From NCBI GenBank assembly GCA_937951485.1, contig CALEDJ010000011.1:1-64000 (forward strand): DNA of 64,000 bases, given 5' to 3'. This DNA comes from an uncultured bacterium (GTDB lineage Bacteria > Hydrogenedentota > Hydrogenedentia > Hydrogenedentales > CAILVY01). Below are positions 46,227 through 55,275 of this stretch, piece by piece (position 1 is the first letter of the stretch; each line of letters opens with the position of its first letter). A program made the position numbers and the translations under genes. A model generated the notes under the pieces. The model had not been told where the DNA came from and ran no database searches. It saw only the letters and a program-made list of their open reading frames with translations.

Positions 46227-46268
46227 GGAGAGGCACCCATCATTTTTTTGCAGGCACGGGAGCCGTCG

Positions 46269-47390
46269 CTATTCTGTCAGAAAACGGTACACCGTGGTCT
46301 GCGTGTATTTTTCGCCGGGCCGAAGCACGGGCGAAGGAAACGCGGGGTTGTTGGGGGAATCGGGGAAGACCTGCGCCTCCAGGCAAAAGCCCGCGTGTTT
46401 GGGATAGACGCGGCCGCCCTTGCCCTTGATGCTGCCGTCCAGAAAATTCCCGGTGTAGAATTGCAGCCCCGGCTCCGTGGTGTGCACTTCCATCACGCGG
46501 CCGGACGCCGCATCATGCACACGCGCGGCCAGCGCCAACGGGCCGCCGCCGCTGTCGAGCACATAATTGTGGTCGTAGCCCCCCTCGACCTGGTCAATGC
46601 GCGCGCCGATGCGGTGCGGCGCGGTGAAGTCCATCGGCGTATCCTTGACCGCGCGCAGTTCCCCCGTGGGAATGAGCGTCTCATCCACCGGCGTATAACG
46701 CGACGCGAAAATCTGCATCTCATGGTCCAGGATGGTTTCCGAACGCGCTGCGGCGAGATTGAAATATGCGTGTTGCGTCAGATTGACAATGGTCGGGCGG
46801 TCGGTTTCCGCCTCGTAATGAACCTCCAACGCATTGTCGTCTGTCAAGACGTAGGTTACCGTCGTGGTCAGCGTGCCGGGATACCCCTCGTCACCGTCGG
46901 GGCTGACATGACGCAGCCGCAGCGCCGGTGCGCCGTCGTGTGTGGTCGGTTCCGCCGTCCACACCGCCTTGTCGAAGCCCTTGATGCCGCCGTGCAGGTG
47001 GTTCGGACCGTTGTTCCGGGCCAGCACATACTCCACGCCATCCAGCACGAAACGCCCCCCTTTGATGCGGTTGGCATACCGGCCCACAATCGTCCCGAAA
47101 TACGGATGTTCCGCGAGGTAGCCATCCAGGGAATCGAAGCCCAGTGTAACATCCTCCAGTTTGCCGTCTTTGTCCGGAACCTCCAGTGACAGCACGATGC
47201 CGCCGAACGTCATGATCCGCGCTTTCATGCCGTGTTTGTTGACCAAGGTGTACGCATCCACCTGCACGCCATCCGGCGTTGTGCCGAACGCTTCCTTTGT
47301 GATATTCGCCATTGCTTTTCCTTCCTCCGCGGCCAGGTCTGCGCTCAGGCACAGCGCCGCCGCAACCATCGTCCATGCCAATGTCTTCAT
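46269..47390 (-). CDS. galM: Exported aldose 1-epimerase (GalM/mutarotase)
   Basis: A 373-residue aldose 1-epimerase that interconverts alpha and beta sugars. An N-terminal signal peptide (MKTLAWTMVAAALCLSADLA) places it outside the cytoplasm, unlike most GalM. The sugar-binding residues appear as GRYANRIKGG and NGPNHLHGG, the catalytic His is in LTQHAYFNL, and the catalytic Glu is in FCLEAQVFPDSPN. AAAGGGGA with a five-base spacer supports the ATG at 47390; the longer frame to 47726 is not conserved. It probably serves the glycosidase set in the window. Confidence 0.94.
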   Translation of the reverse strand: MKTLAWTMVAAALCLSADLAAEEGKAMANITKEAFGTTPDGVQVDAYTLVNKHGMKARIMTFGGIVLSLEVPDKDGKLEDVTLGFDSLDGYLAEHPYFGTIVGRYANRIKGGRFVLDGVEYVLARNNGPNHLHGGIKGFDKAVWTAEPTTHDGAPALRLRHVSPDGDEGYPGTLTTTVTYVLTDDNALEVHYEAETDRPTIVNLTQHAYFNLAAARSETILDHEMQIFASRYTPVDETLIPTGELRAVKDTPMDFTAPHRIGARIDQVEGGYDHNYVLDSGGGPLALAARVHDAASGRVMEVHTTEPGLQFYTGNFLDGSIKGKGGRVYPKHAGFCLEAQVFPDSPNNPAFPSPVLRPGEKYTQTTVYRFLTE

Positions 47391-47567
47391 GGCTGTCCCC
47401 TTTCCAGAATAGACACCCGCCGCGTCCGGACCTCCAGGCGCGTTCCGCATAGTAAAGCACCCCCCGCCGTCCTTTTGCAACGCGCCCATCCGCGCCGGAA
47501 CATAACCGGCAGAGGATGTGCGGTGATGGTCGGGGGATACGGTGTTTCCCTTGGCGTCTTGGCGTTT

Positions 47568-48198
47568 CAGCGTTGTCCAAAACAGGTTATTTTTGTCAAG
47601 GAAATGAAAAGATATGGCCAGAACCCTTTGAAAATCCGGTGGAATCAAGATGGTGTGGCGGGCTTGTCCTATGCGTAAATCTCTCCTTGGCGATTCCTGA
47701 GATATCATTGTCTCCTCCTTTGCCAAGGTGTCCTATGTTGTTTTCCCTCACCCCACCCCTCTCCCGGAGGGAGAGGGCGCGACAGCATGCCCAAGGTTTC
47801 ACCATAAACACCCTCTCCCTGAGGGAAAGGGAGTCGTGGGCCATGAAGCCTCCCGTGGATAAATACCCGACCCCTCTCCCGGAGGGAGAGGGCGCGACAG
47901 CATGCCCAAGGTTTCACCATAAACACCGGGTCGCGCATCGCAGATTCGCGGCGCGCAGGCGCGACAGCATGCCCAAGGTTCCACCATAAACACCCTCTCC
48001 CTGAGGGAAAGGGAGTCGTGGGCCATGAAGCCTCCCGTGGATAAATACCCGACCCCTCTCCCGGAGGGAGAGGGCGCGACAGCATGCCCAAGGTTTGACC
48101 ATAAACACCCTCTCCCTCCGGGAGAGGGGTGGGGTGAGGGGAAAGGTTAATATGACAAAAGGATTTTCTCGGGACGCAGAATATTTTGGACAGCGCTG
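47568..48198. repeat. Inverted TTTTGGACA motif pair flanking the repeat cluster
   Basis: A motif close to TTTTGGACARCGCTG is present on the minus strand at 47568-47583 and on the plus strand at 48184-48198, so the two face outward around the repeat array at 47752-48140. A third copy is at 325-339, at the end of the first cluster. An outward-facing pair could mark the ends of a mobile unit, but no target duplication was found. Confidence 0.5.
47752..48140. repeat. Second cluster of the CATGCC..AGGTTTC hairpin repeat
   Basis: Four copies of a 35-base core, GCGACAGCATGCCCAAGGTT onward to CCATAAACACC, lie at about 47778, 47893, 47960 and 48075. They are separated by CCCTCTCCC..GGGAGAGGG hairpins and, twice, by an identical 80-bp block. 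Most of the cluster is a tandem duplication with a 67-bp insertion of a variant unit. It is bounded by CCCTCACCCCACCCC on the left and GGGGTGGGGTGAGGG on the right. It is the same family as positions 1-270, in the opposite orientation. Confidence 0.85.
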
Positions 48199-48326
48199 TT
48201 GGAGGCATTTGCGAAATAGGCTTTTTCACGGAACTTCAGAAAAATTTCCGTCGGAAACAGCGAGCGTTTTCGATCGCAGGGTCGCCAAAAATGCTCATTT
48301 CGCAAATGCCTGTGTTGGCGTTTATT

Positions 48327-49517
48327 TCATAGCATGGTGGAGATCAAGCCGATGATTACGCCGCCGAGGATGAGCCATATGGAATTGAGTTTGAAGCGGA
48401 GGAGCAGGACGGCGCTGGCGAGGGCGAGAAGAATGGACAGGGGATCGCGGAGGCTGTCGGCGCCGAGTTGGAGGGTGACGACGGCCATCAGGGCGAGGGA
48501 TGCGGCGTTGACGCCGTCGAGGAACGCGCCGGCCGGCGCGGAATTGCGCAGCCGGGGAATGATGGGCCCGCTGATGGCGACGAAGATGAAGGACGGCAGG
48601 AATATCCCGGCGGTGGCCACCGCCGCGCCTGGGATGCCCGCGAGCAGGAAGCCGATGAAGGTGGCGGTGGTGAAGAGCGGACCGGGCGTGACCTGGCCGA
48701 TGGCGACGGCGTCGAGCAGTTGGGCGCGCGTTATCCATTCCCATTGGTTGACCAGGCTGGATTCAATGAAGGCCAGCAACACGTAGCCGCTGCCGTAGAG
48801 TACGCTGCCGACTTTGAGAAAGAACAGGAACAGGGCGGTCAGGCTGAAGGGGCGCGCGTCCGAGACTGCGCCGATGCTCACGAAGACCATAACCGCAAAG
48901 GCCGCAAGCACTCCGGCCACAAGGATGGCAATCTCTTTGACGTGGCGGCGGGGGCCTTCGCTGATCGCGCACAGTATCGTCATGATCGCCCCAATCAGCA
49001 CCAGCACGGACACTTCCCCCGCCCCAAGCCACACGATGACTGCGCCGATTGCGGCCAGCGCGCCCAGGGTGCGCGTCTTGACCGCGGTTTTGCCCAGCCC
49101 CCACAGCGCCTGCGCGATGATGGCGATGACGACCGGCTTGACGCCGTAGAGGACGCCCTCCGCCTGCGGCAGGCTGCCGTAACGCAGGTAGATCCATGCG
49201 CACACGGCGACGATGAGCGATGCCGGAAGAATGAAGCAAACCCCCGCGGCAATCATCCCCAGGATGCCCGCGCGGCGATAGCCGATGTGGATGACCATTT
49301 CGGTCGAGTTGGGACCGGGGATCAGGTTGGTGACGCCCAGCAGATCGAGAAACTGCTCGCGGGTCAGCCAGCCCCGCCGCCGCACCACCTCGTCCTCGAA
49401 TATCGCGATATGCGCCGCCGGCCCGCCGAAGGCGGTGAACCCCAGGCGCACAAAGAGCGCGATGAGTTCCCACAGCCGCGTACGGAGGGCTGTAGCGTCA
49501 ATAGGCGGTTCTGCCAT
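48327..49517 (-). CDS. chrA: Chromate transporter ChrA (CHR family, long form)
   Basis: A 396-residue CHR-family protein with two homologous halves. Each half has a family motif: FTAFGGPAAHIAIFEDEVVR and NLIPGPNSTEMVIHIGYRRA in the first, and SGYVLLAFIESSLVN and GQVTPGPLFTTATFIG in the second. ChrA exports chromate, often using sulfate-like transport. GGGAGG lies four bases before the ATG at 49517, and a TTG at 49532 is the longer alternative. No chromate regulator is beside it. The gene ends about 130 bp from the second repeat cluster. Confidence 0.92.
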   Translation of the reverse strand: MAEPPIDATALRTRLWELIALFVRLGFTAFGGPAAHIAIFEDEVVRRRGWLTREQFLDLLGVTNLIPGPNSTEMVIHIGYRRAGILGMIAAGVCFILPASLIVAVCAWIYLRYGSLPQAEGVLYGVKPVVIAIIAQALWGLGKTAVKTRTLGALAAIGAVIVWLGAGEVSVLVLIGAIMTILCAISEGPRRHVKEIAILVAGVLAAFAVMVFVSIGAVSDARPFSLTALFLFFLKVGSVLYGSGYVLLAFIESSLVNQWEWITRAQLLDAVAIGQVTPGPLFTTATFIGFLLAGIPGAAVATAGIFLPSFIFVAISGPIIPRLRNSAPAGAFLDGVNAASLALMAVVTLQLGADSLRDPLSILLALASAVLLLRFKLNSIWLILGGVIIGLISTML

Positions 49518-49670
49518 TTTGCCTCCCTGCAAAATCCCGGGCGATCGGCGCTATTCTATTGAAATACCCCCACAATCCTGAATAAATTCTGCTTGCTCGA
49601 TCCGCTGCAACCAAGTACAACCCAACACAAATAAGTTTACGTTTGATGCGGGATTGTAGCATGGCCGTCT

Positions 49671-49698
49671 CGTCCGTGGTGTTTGCTGACCACGGACG
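49671..49698. repeat. Perfect 10-bp inverted repeat
   Basis: CGTCCGTGGT (49671-49680) and ACCACGGACG (49689-49698) flank an 8-base loop, followed by GGACGCCCGTG. Similar GGGACGCCC wording occurs in the hairpin at 57809-57827. It lies in the 526-bp spacer between chrA and trkA, which otherwise holds only the promoter and hairpin noted next. Confidence 0.6.
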
Positions 49699-49809
49699 GG
49701 ACGCCCGTGCTGCGCCATTTATTACTTTCATTGTGTTCGGTTGTACCAAGATTGGCGCTTTCTGGATGCGATTGCGAAGATACGCTTTCGAGGTTTGCGC
49801 GCGGTCTGT

Positions 49810-49883
49810 TTGGGAAAACAGGCTGTTCGGATGTATAATTAAAGTGTGAAAACACGGGGGGATGATCTTGACATGGCATCCCC
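49810..49883 (+). promoter_or_regulatory. Probable trkA promoter and leader hairpin
   Basis: TTGGGA (49810-49815) and TATAAT (49834-49839), 18 bases apart, predict a start near 49846. A 7-bp stem GGGGATG (49858-49864) / CATCCCC (49877-49883), followed by GATTTTC, lies just inside the transcript. Its position and short T-run are compatible with an attenuator in the 200-base leader of trkA. Sequence features are seen; the role is inference. Confidence 0.45.
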
Positions 49884-50043
49884 GATTTTCGGATGATTCC
49901 GGCATTCTTTGGGCGCGGCCGAAGGTCCACGGTCATTAATTCATGGGTGCATGTCATGCAGGTAATCGGACGCCGGCCGCGCCCGGCACATTATCCGGGG
50001 TCGAGCGAATCGCCGGAATGGGGCAATAGAGGCTGAACGGCAA

Positions 50044-51390
50044 ATGAATATCTTTATCGCGGGGGGCGGGCGCGTGGGGTCACACTTGGCGAAACTGTTA
50101 TGCGCGGATCGCCAGAGCGTGACGGTCATCGAAGCCAACCCCGATGAAGCGGAAAAAATTGATTACGCACTCGATGTGAGCACGGTCGTGGGCGATGCGC
50201 GCTCGGTCATGCTGTTGCAGTCGCTGGGCGCGGGCGGGGCGGACCTGTTTGTCGCGGCGATGGGCAACGACGAGGTGAACCTCATCGCCGCCGCGACGGC
50301 GAAGGGTCTGGGGGCGAAGCAGGTGGCGGCGCGGGTGAACAACGCGATGTACGTCGAGTCGCAGGTGCTGTATGAATCGTTGCTCAGCGTGGATTATCTT
50401 CTCAGCCCCGATTCGCTCGCCGCGCTGGAAATCGCCAATTTCATCGAGCATCCGGGCGTGCTTGCGACCGAAGTATTCGGCCGGGGGCTGGTGCAGATGC
50501 GCCAAGTGCGCACGCTGGCCAACGCGAAAGCGGACGGCAAGGCGCTGAAAGACATCATGCCGCCGGGCAGCGGCGTGTTGCTGGGCCTGATCAACCGCAA
50601 CGGCGACAGCATTATCCCGCACGGCGACACCATTATCCAGGCGGGCGATCATGTGACCCTGATCGGTCACCGGGAAAGGATGGACGGTGTACAAAGACTG
50701 TTTCGGGGGCAGGAACCCAGGTCGGTGCGGGTGGCGATCATGGGGGGCGGGGCCATCGGGCTGCGCCTGGCACTCACCCTGGACGACAAAATCAAGACCG
50801 TGAAACTGTTCGAGCGGCGCGAAGAGCGGGCCGCTTATCTCGCCACGCAATTGAAGCGGACGAAGGTGGTCTGTCGCGACGGCACCTCGCGCGCCACGCT
50901 CGAGCAGGAGCATATTGACGATTTCGACGTGTTCGTCGCGGCGACGGGCGACGACGAGCGCAACATCATGGCGGGGGTGTTGGCGAAGGAGGTGGGCGCG
51001 AAGCGGGTCGCGGTGGTGGTGCATCAGCCGGACTTCGCACCGCTCGTGGAGCGGCTGGGCATTGACGCCGCCGTCACGCCGCGCAGTTCTATCGCCAACA
51101 GCGTGCTGCGCATCGTGCACCAGGGCCAGGTGACCGCGCTGGCGGTGCTGGGCGAAGGGCAGGTGGAGGTGTTGGAATTCACGGCGGAAGAGGGTGCGCC
51201 CATTGTGGGCGCGCCGCTCAAGGACTGCAAGTCGAAATTCCCGCGCGGCGCACTGGTCGCGACAATCCTCCGGGGGGAAAAGGTGATCGTGCCCAGCGGC
51301 GACGACGAAGTGCTGCCGGGTGATTCCGTGATCCTCATCGCCTCGTCCGAATCTCTGGAAGCCGCGCGAAAACTATTCCTGTCCAGATGA
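50044..51390 (+). CDS. trkA: Potassium uptake regulator TrkA
   Basis: A 448-residue TrkA with two copies of the RCK unit. The first NAD-binding domain starts MNIFIAGGGRVGSHLAKLL, and the second has RVAIMGGGAIGLRLALTL at about residue 230. Each is followed by a TrkA-C domain. TrkA is the cytoplasmic ring that gates the TrkH channel in response to nucleotides. The stop codon overlaps the trkH start by 4 bases (ATGA). GAGG lies about 11 bases upstream of the ATG. The promoter and hairpin at 49810-49883 precede it. Confidence 0.96.
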   Translation: MNIFIAGGGRVGSHLAKLLCADRQSVTVIEANPDEAEKIDYALDVSTVVGDARSVMLLQSLGAGGADLFVAAMGNDEVNLIAAATAKGLGAKQVAARVNNAMYVESQVLYESLLSVDYLLSPDSLAALEIANFIEHPGVLATEVFGRGLVQMRQVRTLANAKADGKALKDIMPPGSGVLLGLINRNGDSIIPHGDTIIQAGDHVTLIGHRERMDGVQRLFRGQEPRSVRVAIMGGGAIGLRLALTLDDKIKTVKLFERREERAAYLATQLKRTKVVCRDGTSRATLEQEHIDDFDVFVAATGDDERNIMAGVLAKEVGAKRVAVVVHQPDFAPLVERLGIDAAVTPRSSIANSVLRIVHQGQVTALAVLGEGQVEVLEFTAEEGAPIVGAPLKDCKSKFPRGALVATILRGEKVIVPSGDDEVLPGDSVILIASSESLEAARKLFLSR

Positions 51391-52874
51391 ACTATCGAAT
51401 CGTCGCAAAATATCTCGGCCAATTCGCCGTCGCCGCCGGCGCGCTCATGCTGCTTCCCGCCGCGTGGGCCGTGTATTTCGGCGAATGGAACGCGTTGATT
51501 GCCCTGCTGCAAAGCGTTGTCGTAACCGGCCTCTTCGGCGGCGTGCTGTATCTCGGGGGACGTACCAGCAAAGCGCCGATGTACCAGCGGGAATCGCTGG
51601 CGCTGGTGGGGCTGAGTTGGCTCATGATCGCCGGCATCGGCGCGCTGCCCTACCTGTTGAGCGGCACGCTCGGCCCGATTGACGCCTACTTCGAGTCCAT
51701 GTCCGGCTTCACCACCACGGGGGCCAGCGTGCTCACGAACATTGAAGCCGTGGACAAGAGCATCTTGTTCTGGCGTTCTTTCACGCACTGGGTGGGAGGC
51801 ATGGGCATCATTCTGCTTTTCATCGCCGTGCTGCCTTATCTGGGGGCAGGCGGCAAGCAACTGTTCAAATCCGAGATTCCCGGCCCGGACCCGCGCGGCC
51901 TTTATCCCCGCATCAAAGACACCGCCTCCATGCTCTACAAAATTTACCTGACGCTCACTGCTGCGCAAACGGCATTGTTGATGGCGGCGGGAATGGATTT
52001 GTACGAAGCGCTCTGCCACACCTTCGGCACGCTTGCCACCGGCGGCTTCTCCACGCGCAACGCCAGTATTGCGGCTTTCGACAGCGTGGCCGTGGAACTG
52101 ATCATTATCATCTTCATGTCGCTTGCAGGCGTGAACTTCGTCCTCTATTTCGCCATGATTCGCGGGGACTGGCGCGCGCCTCTGCGCAGCACGGAATGCC
52201 GCGTGTACTATGCGTTGCTGGCGGCCGCCGCCCTCCTCATCACGATAAACCTTCTTACGGCAGGCGCGTCGTTTCCGACGGCGTCGGAGACGGAGAGTAT
52301 CCCATCTTACGCACCGTTCCATGCGCTGCGCGTGGCGGTGTTTCAAAGTGTTTCCATCATGACCACCACGGGGTACTGCACGGACAATTTCGATGTCTGG
52401 CCGCAATTCTCACGCATGCTGCTCCTCGTGCTGATGTTTGTCGGCGGCTGCGCCGGGTCCACGGGGGGCGGCATCAAGGTGGTCCGCATCATCGCGCTCT
52501 GCAAGATGGGCTATCACCGGCTCGAGCGCACGTTCCGCCCGAGAACCATGCGCGTGCTGCGTATGAACGACATCATCATTGACGACGAGATTCAGCGCAG
52601 TATCCTCGTTTTCTTTTTCATGTATCTCTTTATTTTCGCCGCAGGTTCCGTGTTCATGGCGTTTCTCGGCCTTCCCTTCCAGACCGCCGTGAGTGCCGTC
52701 GCGGCCACCCTGAACAACATTGGCCCCGGCCTGGAACTGGTGGGGGCGGTGAAAAACTACGCGTTCGTGCCGCCAGTCGGAAAAATTGTCCTCAGCCTCT
52801 TCATGGTCATGGGCCGCCTGGAGTTGTTGACGATCTGCGTGATGTTCGTGCCGGCTTTCTGGAAGCACGGATGA
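51387..52874 (+). CDS. trkH: Potassium uptake channel TrkH
   Basis: A 495-residue integral membrane protein of the Trk/Ktr/HKT superfamily. Four selectivity-filter regions can be read: ESMSGFTTTGASVL, FGTLATGGFSTRN, SIMTTTGYCTDNFD and ATLNNIGPGLE. They carry the conserved glycines, and the pore loop WVGGMGIILLFIAVLPYLG is present. TrkH conducts K+ into the cell, gated by TrkA, which is encoded just upstream with a 4-base overlap. The gene is followed by an A/T-rich spacer with the bipartite repeat. Confidence 0.96.
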   Translation: MNYRIVAKYLGQFAVAAGALMLLPAAWAVYFGEWNALIALLQSVVVTGLFGGVLYLGGRTSKAPMYQRESLALVGLSWLMIAGIGALPYLLSGTLGPIDAYFESMSGFTTTGASVLTNIEAVDKSILFWRSFTHWVGGMGIILLFIAVLPYLGAGGKQLFKSEIPGPDPRGLYPRIKDTASMLYKIYLTLTAAQTALLMAAGMDLYEALCHTFGTLATGGFSTRNASIAAFDSVAVELIIIIFMSLAGVNFVLYFAMIRGDWRAPLRSTECRVYYALLAAAALLITINLLTAGASFPTASETESIPSYAPFHALRVAVFQSVSIMTTTGYCTDNFDVWPQFSRMLLLVLMFVGGCAGSTGGGIKVVRIIALCKMGYHRLERTFRPRTMRVLRMNDIIIDDEIQRSILVFFFMYLFIFAAGSVFMAFLGLPFQTAVSAVAATLNNIGPGLELVGAVKNYAFVPPVGKIVLSLFMVMGRLELLTICVMFVPAFWKHG

Positions 52875-52880
52875 TCGGGG

Positions 52881-53020
52881 AAAAGGACAGCAAAGACGAC
52901 AGGGTAATAGATAAAAATAACATAAAATATAAAAATGATATAATCGTAAAAAATACAACAAAGACAAAAAGAGATTCCCGGAAGCATTGTCCGCCCCGTC
53001 CGATTGGTCCGACTCGTCCA
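52881..53020. repeat. Bipartite purine/pyrimidine low-complexity repeat
   Basis: A purine arm with AAAAGGACAGCAAAGACGAC (52881-52900) is followed by a very A/T-rich 85-bp stretch. A pyrimidine arm with TGTCCGCCCCGTCCG and later GTCC repeats follows (52989-53020). The layout is the same as at 18751-18941, here after trkH. Confidence 0.7.
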
Positions 53021-53117
53021 AGATAATTGCATTCTGACTATTCGGCAGGTAGTCTATACCGACATGCGGCGGGGCGCGCCGCAAATGTAGACGCCAGCAA
53101 ATGAGGAGCATTGTTTT

Positions 53118-54077
53118 ATGAAGAACACAGTGAATCGGCGGCGTTTTCTTCAGGGGGCCGCAGGCGGCGGAGTGCTTCTGGCAAGCGCCGGGACATCGCA
53201 CCGGGCCATGGCGGAGGGAGTACCGGCGAAGCGATACCAGGAAGGTATCAGTCCGTGGCCGGTGGTCATCAACACGAGCACCATCCGCCCGACGCCGTTC
53301 TTGGATAAAATCCGTATCGCGGCGGAAACGGGCTGGGACGGCATCGAAGTCTGGGTGAATGAACTGGAGCGGTACGAGTCGGAGGGCGGCGACCTCAAGG
53401 CGCTGGGGCAGGAGATCAAGGATCGAGGCCTGTATGTCCCCAATGTGATCGGTCTGTGGGAGTCCATGCCCGCCACGTCGGAAGCCTTCGAGCATTCTTT
53501 GGAAGCGACGCGCAAGCGCATGCGCATGTCCGCCGATGTCGGCTCCATCTACGTTGCCGCGATTCCCTCGCCGGACCGCGCCGATTTTGACCTGAAATGG
53601 GGCGCGCACTGCTACCGGGAACTGCTGCGCATCGGCCGCGAAGACTACAACATCACCGTCGCTTTCGAGTTTGTAGGCTTCCTCGAGGGCGTGCACCGGC
53701 TCGGCCAGGCATGCGCGGTCGCCGTGGATGCGAACGATGCCGAAGCGTGCCTCATTGCGGATACGTTCCACCTGTTCCGGGGCGATTCCGGCTTCAACGG
53801 ACTCAAGCACCTCCGGGGCAGTTTCATTGCGAATTTCCATTGGAACGACGTGCCCGGCGACATCCCGCGCGAGGAACAGAAAGACGAGCACCGCATCTAT
53901 CCCGGCGACGGCATCCTTCCGCTGGGACAGGTGTTGCGTGACCTCAAGGCCATCGGATACGAGCGCGCGCTTTCATTGGAGACGTTCAACCGCGCCCATT
54001 GGGAACAGGACCCCAAAGTGGTGGCGGAAACGGGCCTGCGCAAGATGCGGGAATGCATCGCCGCGGCGGGGGTATAG
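53118..54077 (+). CDS. Tat-exported TIM-barrel sugar isomerase/epimerase-like protein
   Basis: A 319-residue protein. NRRRFLQGAAGGGVLLASAG is a twin-arginine signal. The rest is an AP-endonuclease-2/xylose-isomerase-like barrel: WDGIEVWVNE, VAFEFVGFLEGVHRLG (metal Glu), ADTFHLFRGDS and NFHWNDVPGD. These carry the Glu, Asp and His residues that bind the metal. Members isomerise or epimerise sugars or myo-inositol derivatives. GAGGAG lies about ten bases before the ATG. It is followed by a repeat-containing spacer and the HD gene. The exact substrate is unknown. Confidence 0.88.
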   Translation: MKNTVNRRRFLQGAAGGGVLLASAGTSHRAMAEGVPAKRYQEGISPWPVVINTSTIRPTPFLDKIRIAAETGWDGIEVWVNELERYESEGGDLKALGQEIKDRGLYVPNVIGLWESMPATSEAFEHSLEATRKRMRMSADVGSIYVAAIPSPDRADFDLKWGAHCYRELLRIGREDYNITVAFEFVGFLEGVHRLGQACAVAVDANDAEACLIADTFHLFRGDSGFNGLKHLRGSFIANFHWNDVPGDIPREEQKDEHRIYPGDGILPLGQVLRDLKAIGYERALSLETFNRAHWEQDPKVVAETGLRKMRECIAAAGV

Positions 54078-54104
54078 ACGTCATCGTTCGTCGCGGCCGG
54101 TCCG

Positions 54105-54168
54105 GTTGTGGCCGGTCTCCAGACCGCGCCAGGAAAACGTCGTTGTGGCCGGCCTCCACACCGCGCCA
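54105..54168. repeat. Two direct repeats with GTTGTGGCCGG core
   Basis: A 27-base unit starting GTTGTGGCCGG at 54105 recurs at 54142, 37 bases later, with two mismatches. The first copy contains the small hairpin GGTCT-CC-AGACC. A 15-base exact match (TTGTGGCCGGTCTCC) occurs 9 kb away at 45016-45030. Confidence 0.75.
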
Positions 54169-54218
54169 CGGCAACGACCGAAAGTCTCCAATGGGAGTCA
54201 GAAGGAAAAGTACCGGGC

Positions 54219-54803
54219 ATGGAAACCTTTGTTGACCGCGTCATCCGCCTCTTTGAGGCGATTCATCCGCTGGATTGCGTGTCGCGCGCGGGCTATGTGT
54301 TGCGGGGCGTCCCCGCCCCGGAATCCGTCGCGGCGCACAGCCATTTCGTGGCGCTGCTTACCCTGCTGTTCGTCGAGGAATATCCGGAGCAGTTCCAGCG
54401 CGACCGCGCGCTTGCGATGGCGCTGATTCACGACCTGTCCGAGGCGCGATTGATGGACATCCCCATGCCCAGCGCCGACAAGTATCTGAGCGAAGCGAAG
54501 AACGCGGCGGAACAGGCCATCATCGAAGAACTGCTCCAGGGATTTCCCGCAGCCTTCGCCGATCTGCACCGGGAATTCCTCGAAGCCAACAGCCCGGAGG
54601 CGCGGCTCCTGCGCGGGTTGGACAAGGCCCAGATGATGCTCAAGATTCTCTGCTACGAGCGCGAACACCGGGGGCGGCTCGCGGAGTTTTGGGACAATCC
54701 CAGAAATTTCGAGGACTATGGCGTCGCGCCGGTTTCCGCCCTCTTCGACGCCGTATGCGCCCGCGCGGGCAAACCCCGGCCGCGCGCGACGCCAACTCCC
54801 TGA
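54219..54803 (+). CDS. HD-domain phosphohydrolase (YfbR/HDDC2-like 5'-deoxynucleotidase)
   Basis: A 194-residue HD protein. The first His is in VAAHSHFVALLTLL, the HD pair in LIHDLSEARLMDIP, and the last Asp is followed by a helix (LLRGLDKAQMMLKIL). This is the order in YfbR and HDDC2, which remove phosphate from deoxynucleoside monophosphates. GAAGGAAAAG lies upstream of the ATG at 54219, though a little far. The longer frame to 54108 runs through the repeats. The ferredoxin gene follows 72 bp later. Confidence 0.83.
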   Translation: METFVDRVIRLFEAIHPLDCVSRAGYVLRGVPAPESVAAHSHFVALLTLLFVEEYPEQFQRDRALAMALIHDLSEARLMDIPMPSADKYLSEAKNAAEQAIIEELLQGFPAAFADLHREFLEANSPEARLLRGLDKAQMMLKILCYEREHRGRLAEFWDNPRNFEDYGVAPVSALFDAVCARAGKPRPRATPTP

Positions 54804-54875
54804 GTCATGTTTGGGAATAGGCGCACCGCGCCGTGATGTTCTTCCGCCAGTGAATCAATGTGGGGAAATCGTGTT

Positions 54876-55166
54876 GTGGCAAAAAAGTATCAGAAATCTC
54901 TATGGACCATTTTGGTCTGTGACGGTGATTCGTGCCGGGAACACAAGTCGAAAAAAGTCGCCAAACGCCTCAAAGAGGCCGTGAAGACACATCAACTCGA
55001 GCAGAGCGTAGCCGTCCGCAAGGGCGATTGCATGAAACACTGCAAGCGCGGCCCCATCGTGCGCATCCAACCCGCCAATATCGAATATGAACGCGTCAAA
55101 CCCAAGGAAGCCGCCGCCATCCTCGATGCCCTCCTCGCCCAAATCCCCGAAGCCGCCGATGATTGA
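54876..55166 (+). CDS. Thioredoxin-like [2Fe-2S] ferredoxin
   Basis: A 96-residue protein of the thioredoxin-fold 2Fe-2S ferredoxins. The four cluster cysteines are in LVCDGDSCREH and GDCMKHCKRGP, the spacing typical of this group. It shuttles electrons, but the partner is not in the window. I chose the GTG at 54876, with GGGGA ten bases before; the ATG at 54858 gives six more residues and has no site. An unrelated -10 box follows the gene at 55232. Confidence 0.85.
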   Translation: MAKKYQKSLWTILVCDGDSCREHKSKKVAKRLKEAVKTHQLEQSVAVRKGDCMKHCKRGPIVRIQPANIEYERVKPKEAAAILDALLAQIPEAADD

Positions 55167-55231
55167 CTGTTGCGTTTTCGCATCCGACAAGCGCTTTCGC
55201 GGCAAACCGGAATCCCGAACAGGCATCATGC

Positions 55232-55237
55232 TATAAT
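55232..55237 (+). promoter_or_regulatory. Probable -10 box upstream of mtlD
   Basis: TATAAT at 55232-55237 lies 38 bp before the mtlD ATG. The matching -35 region (around 55209) is poor, so an activator may be needed, or the box may be chance. Confidence 0.4.
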
Positions 55238-55275
55238 TCGCCGGACGCAGGGGACCGGAAAGGGCTGAAACAACG

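Noticed and set aside
47752..48140. CRISPR array
   Set aside because: The intervals between cores are themselves repeated (two are identical) and of very different length (about 31 and 80 bases), and no cas gene is in the window.
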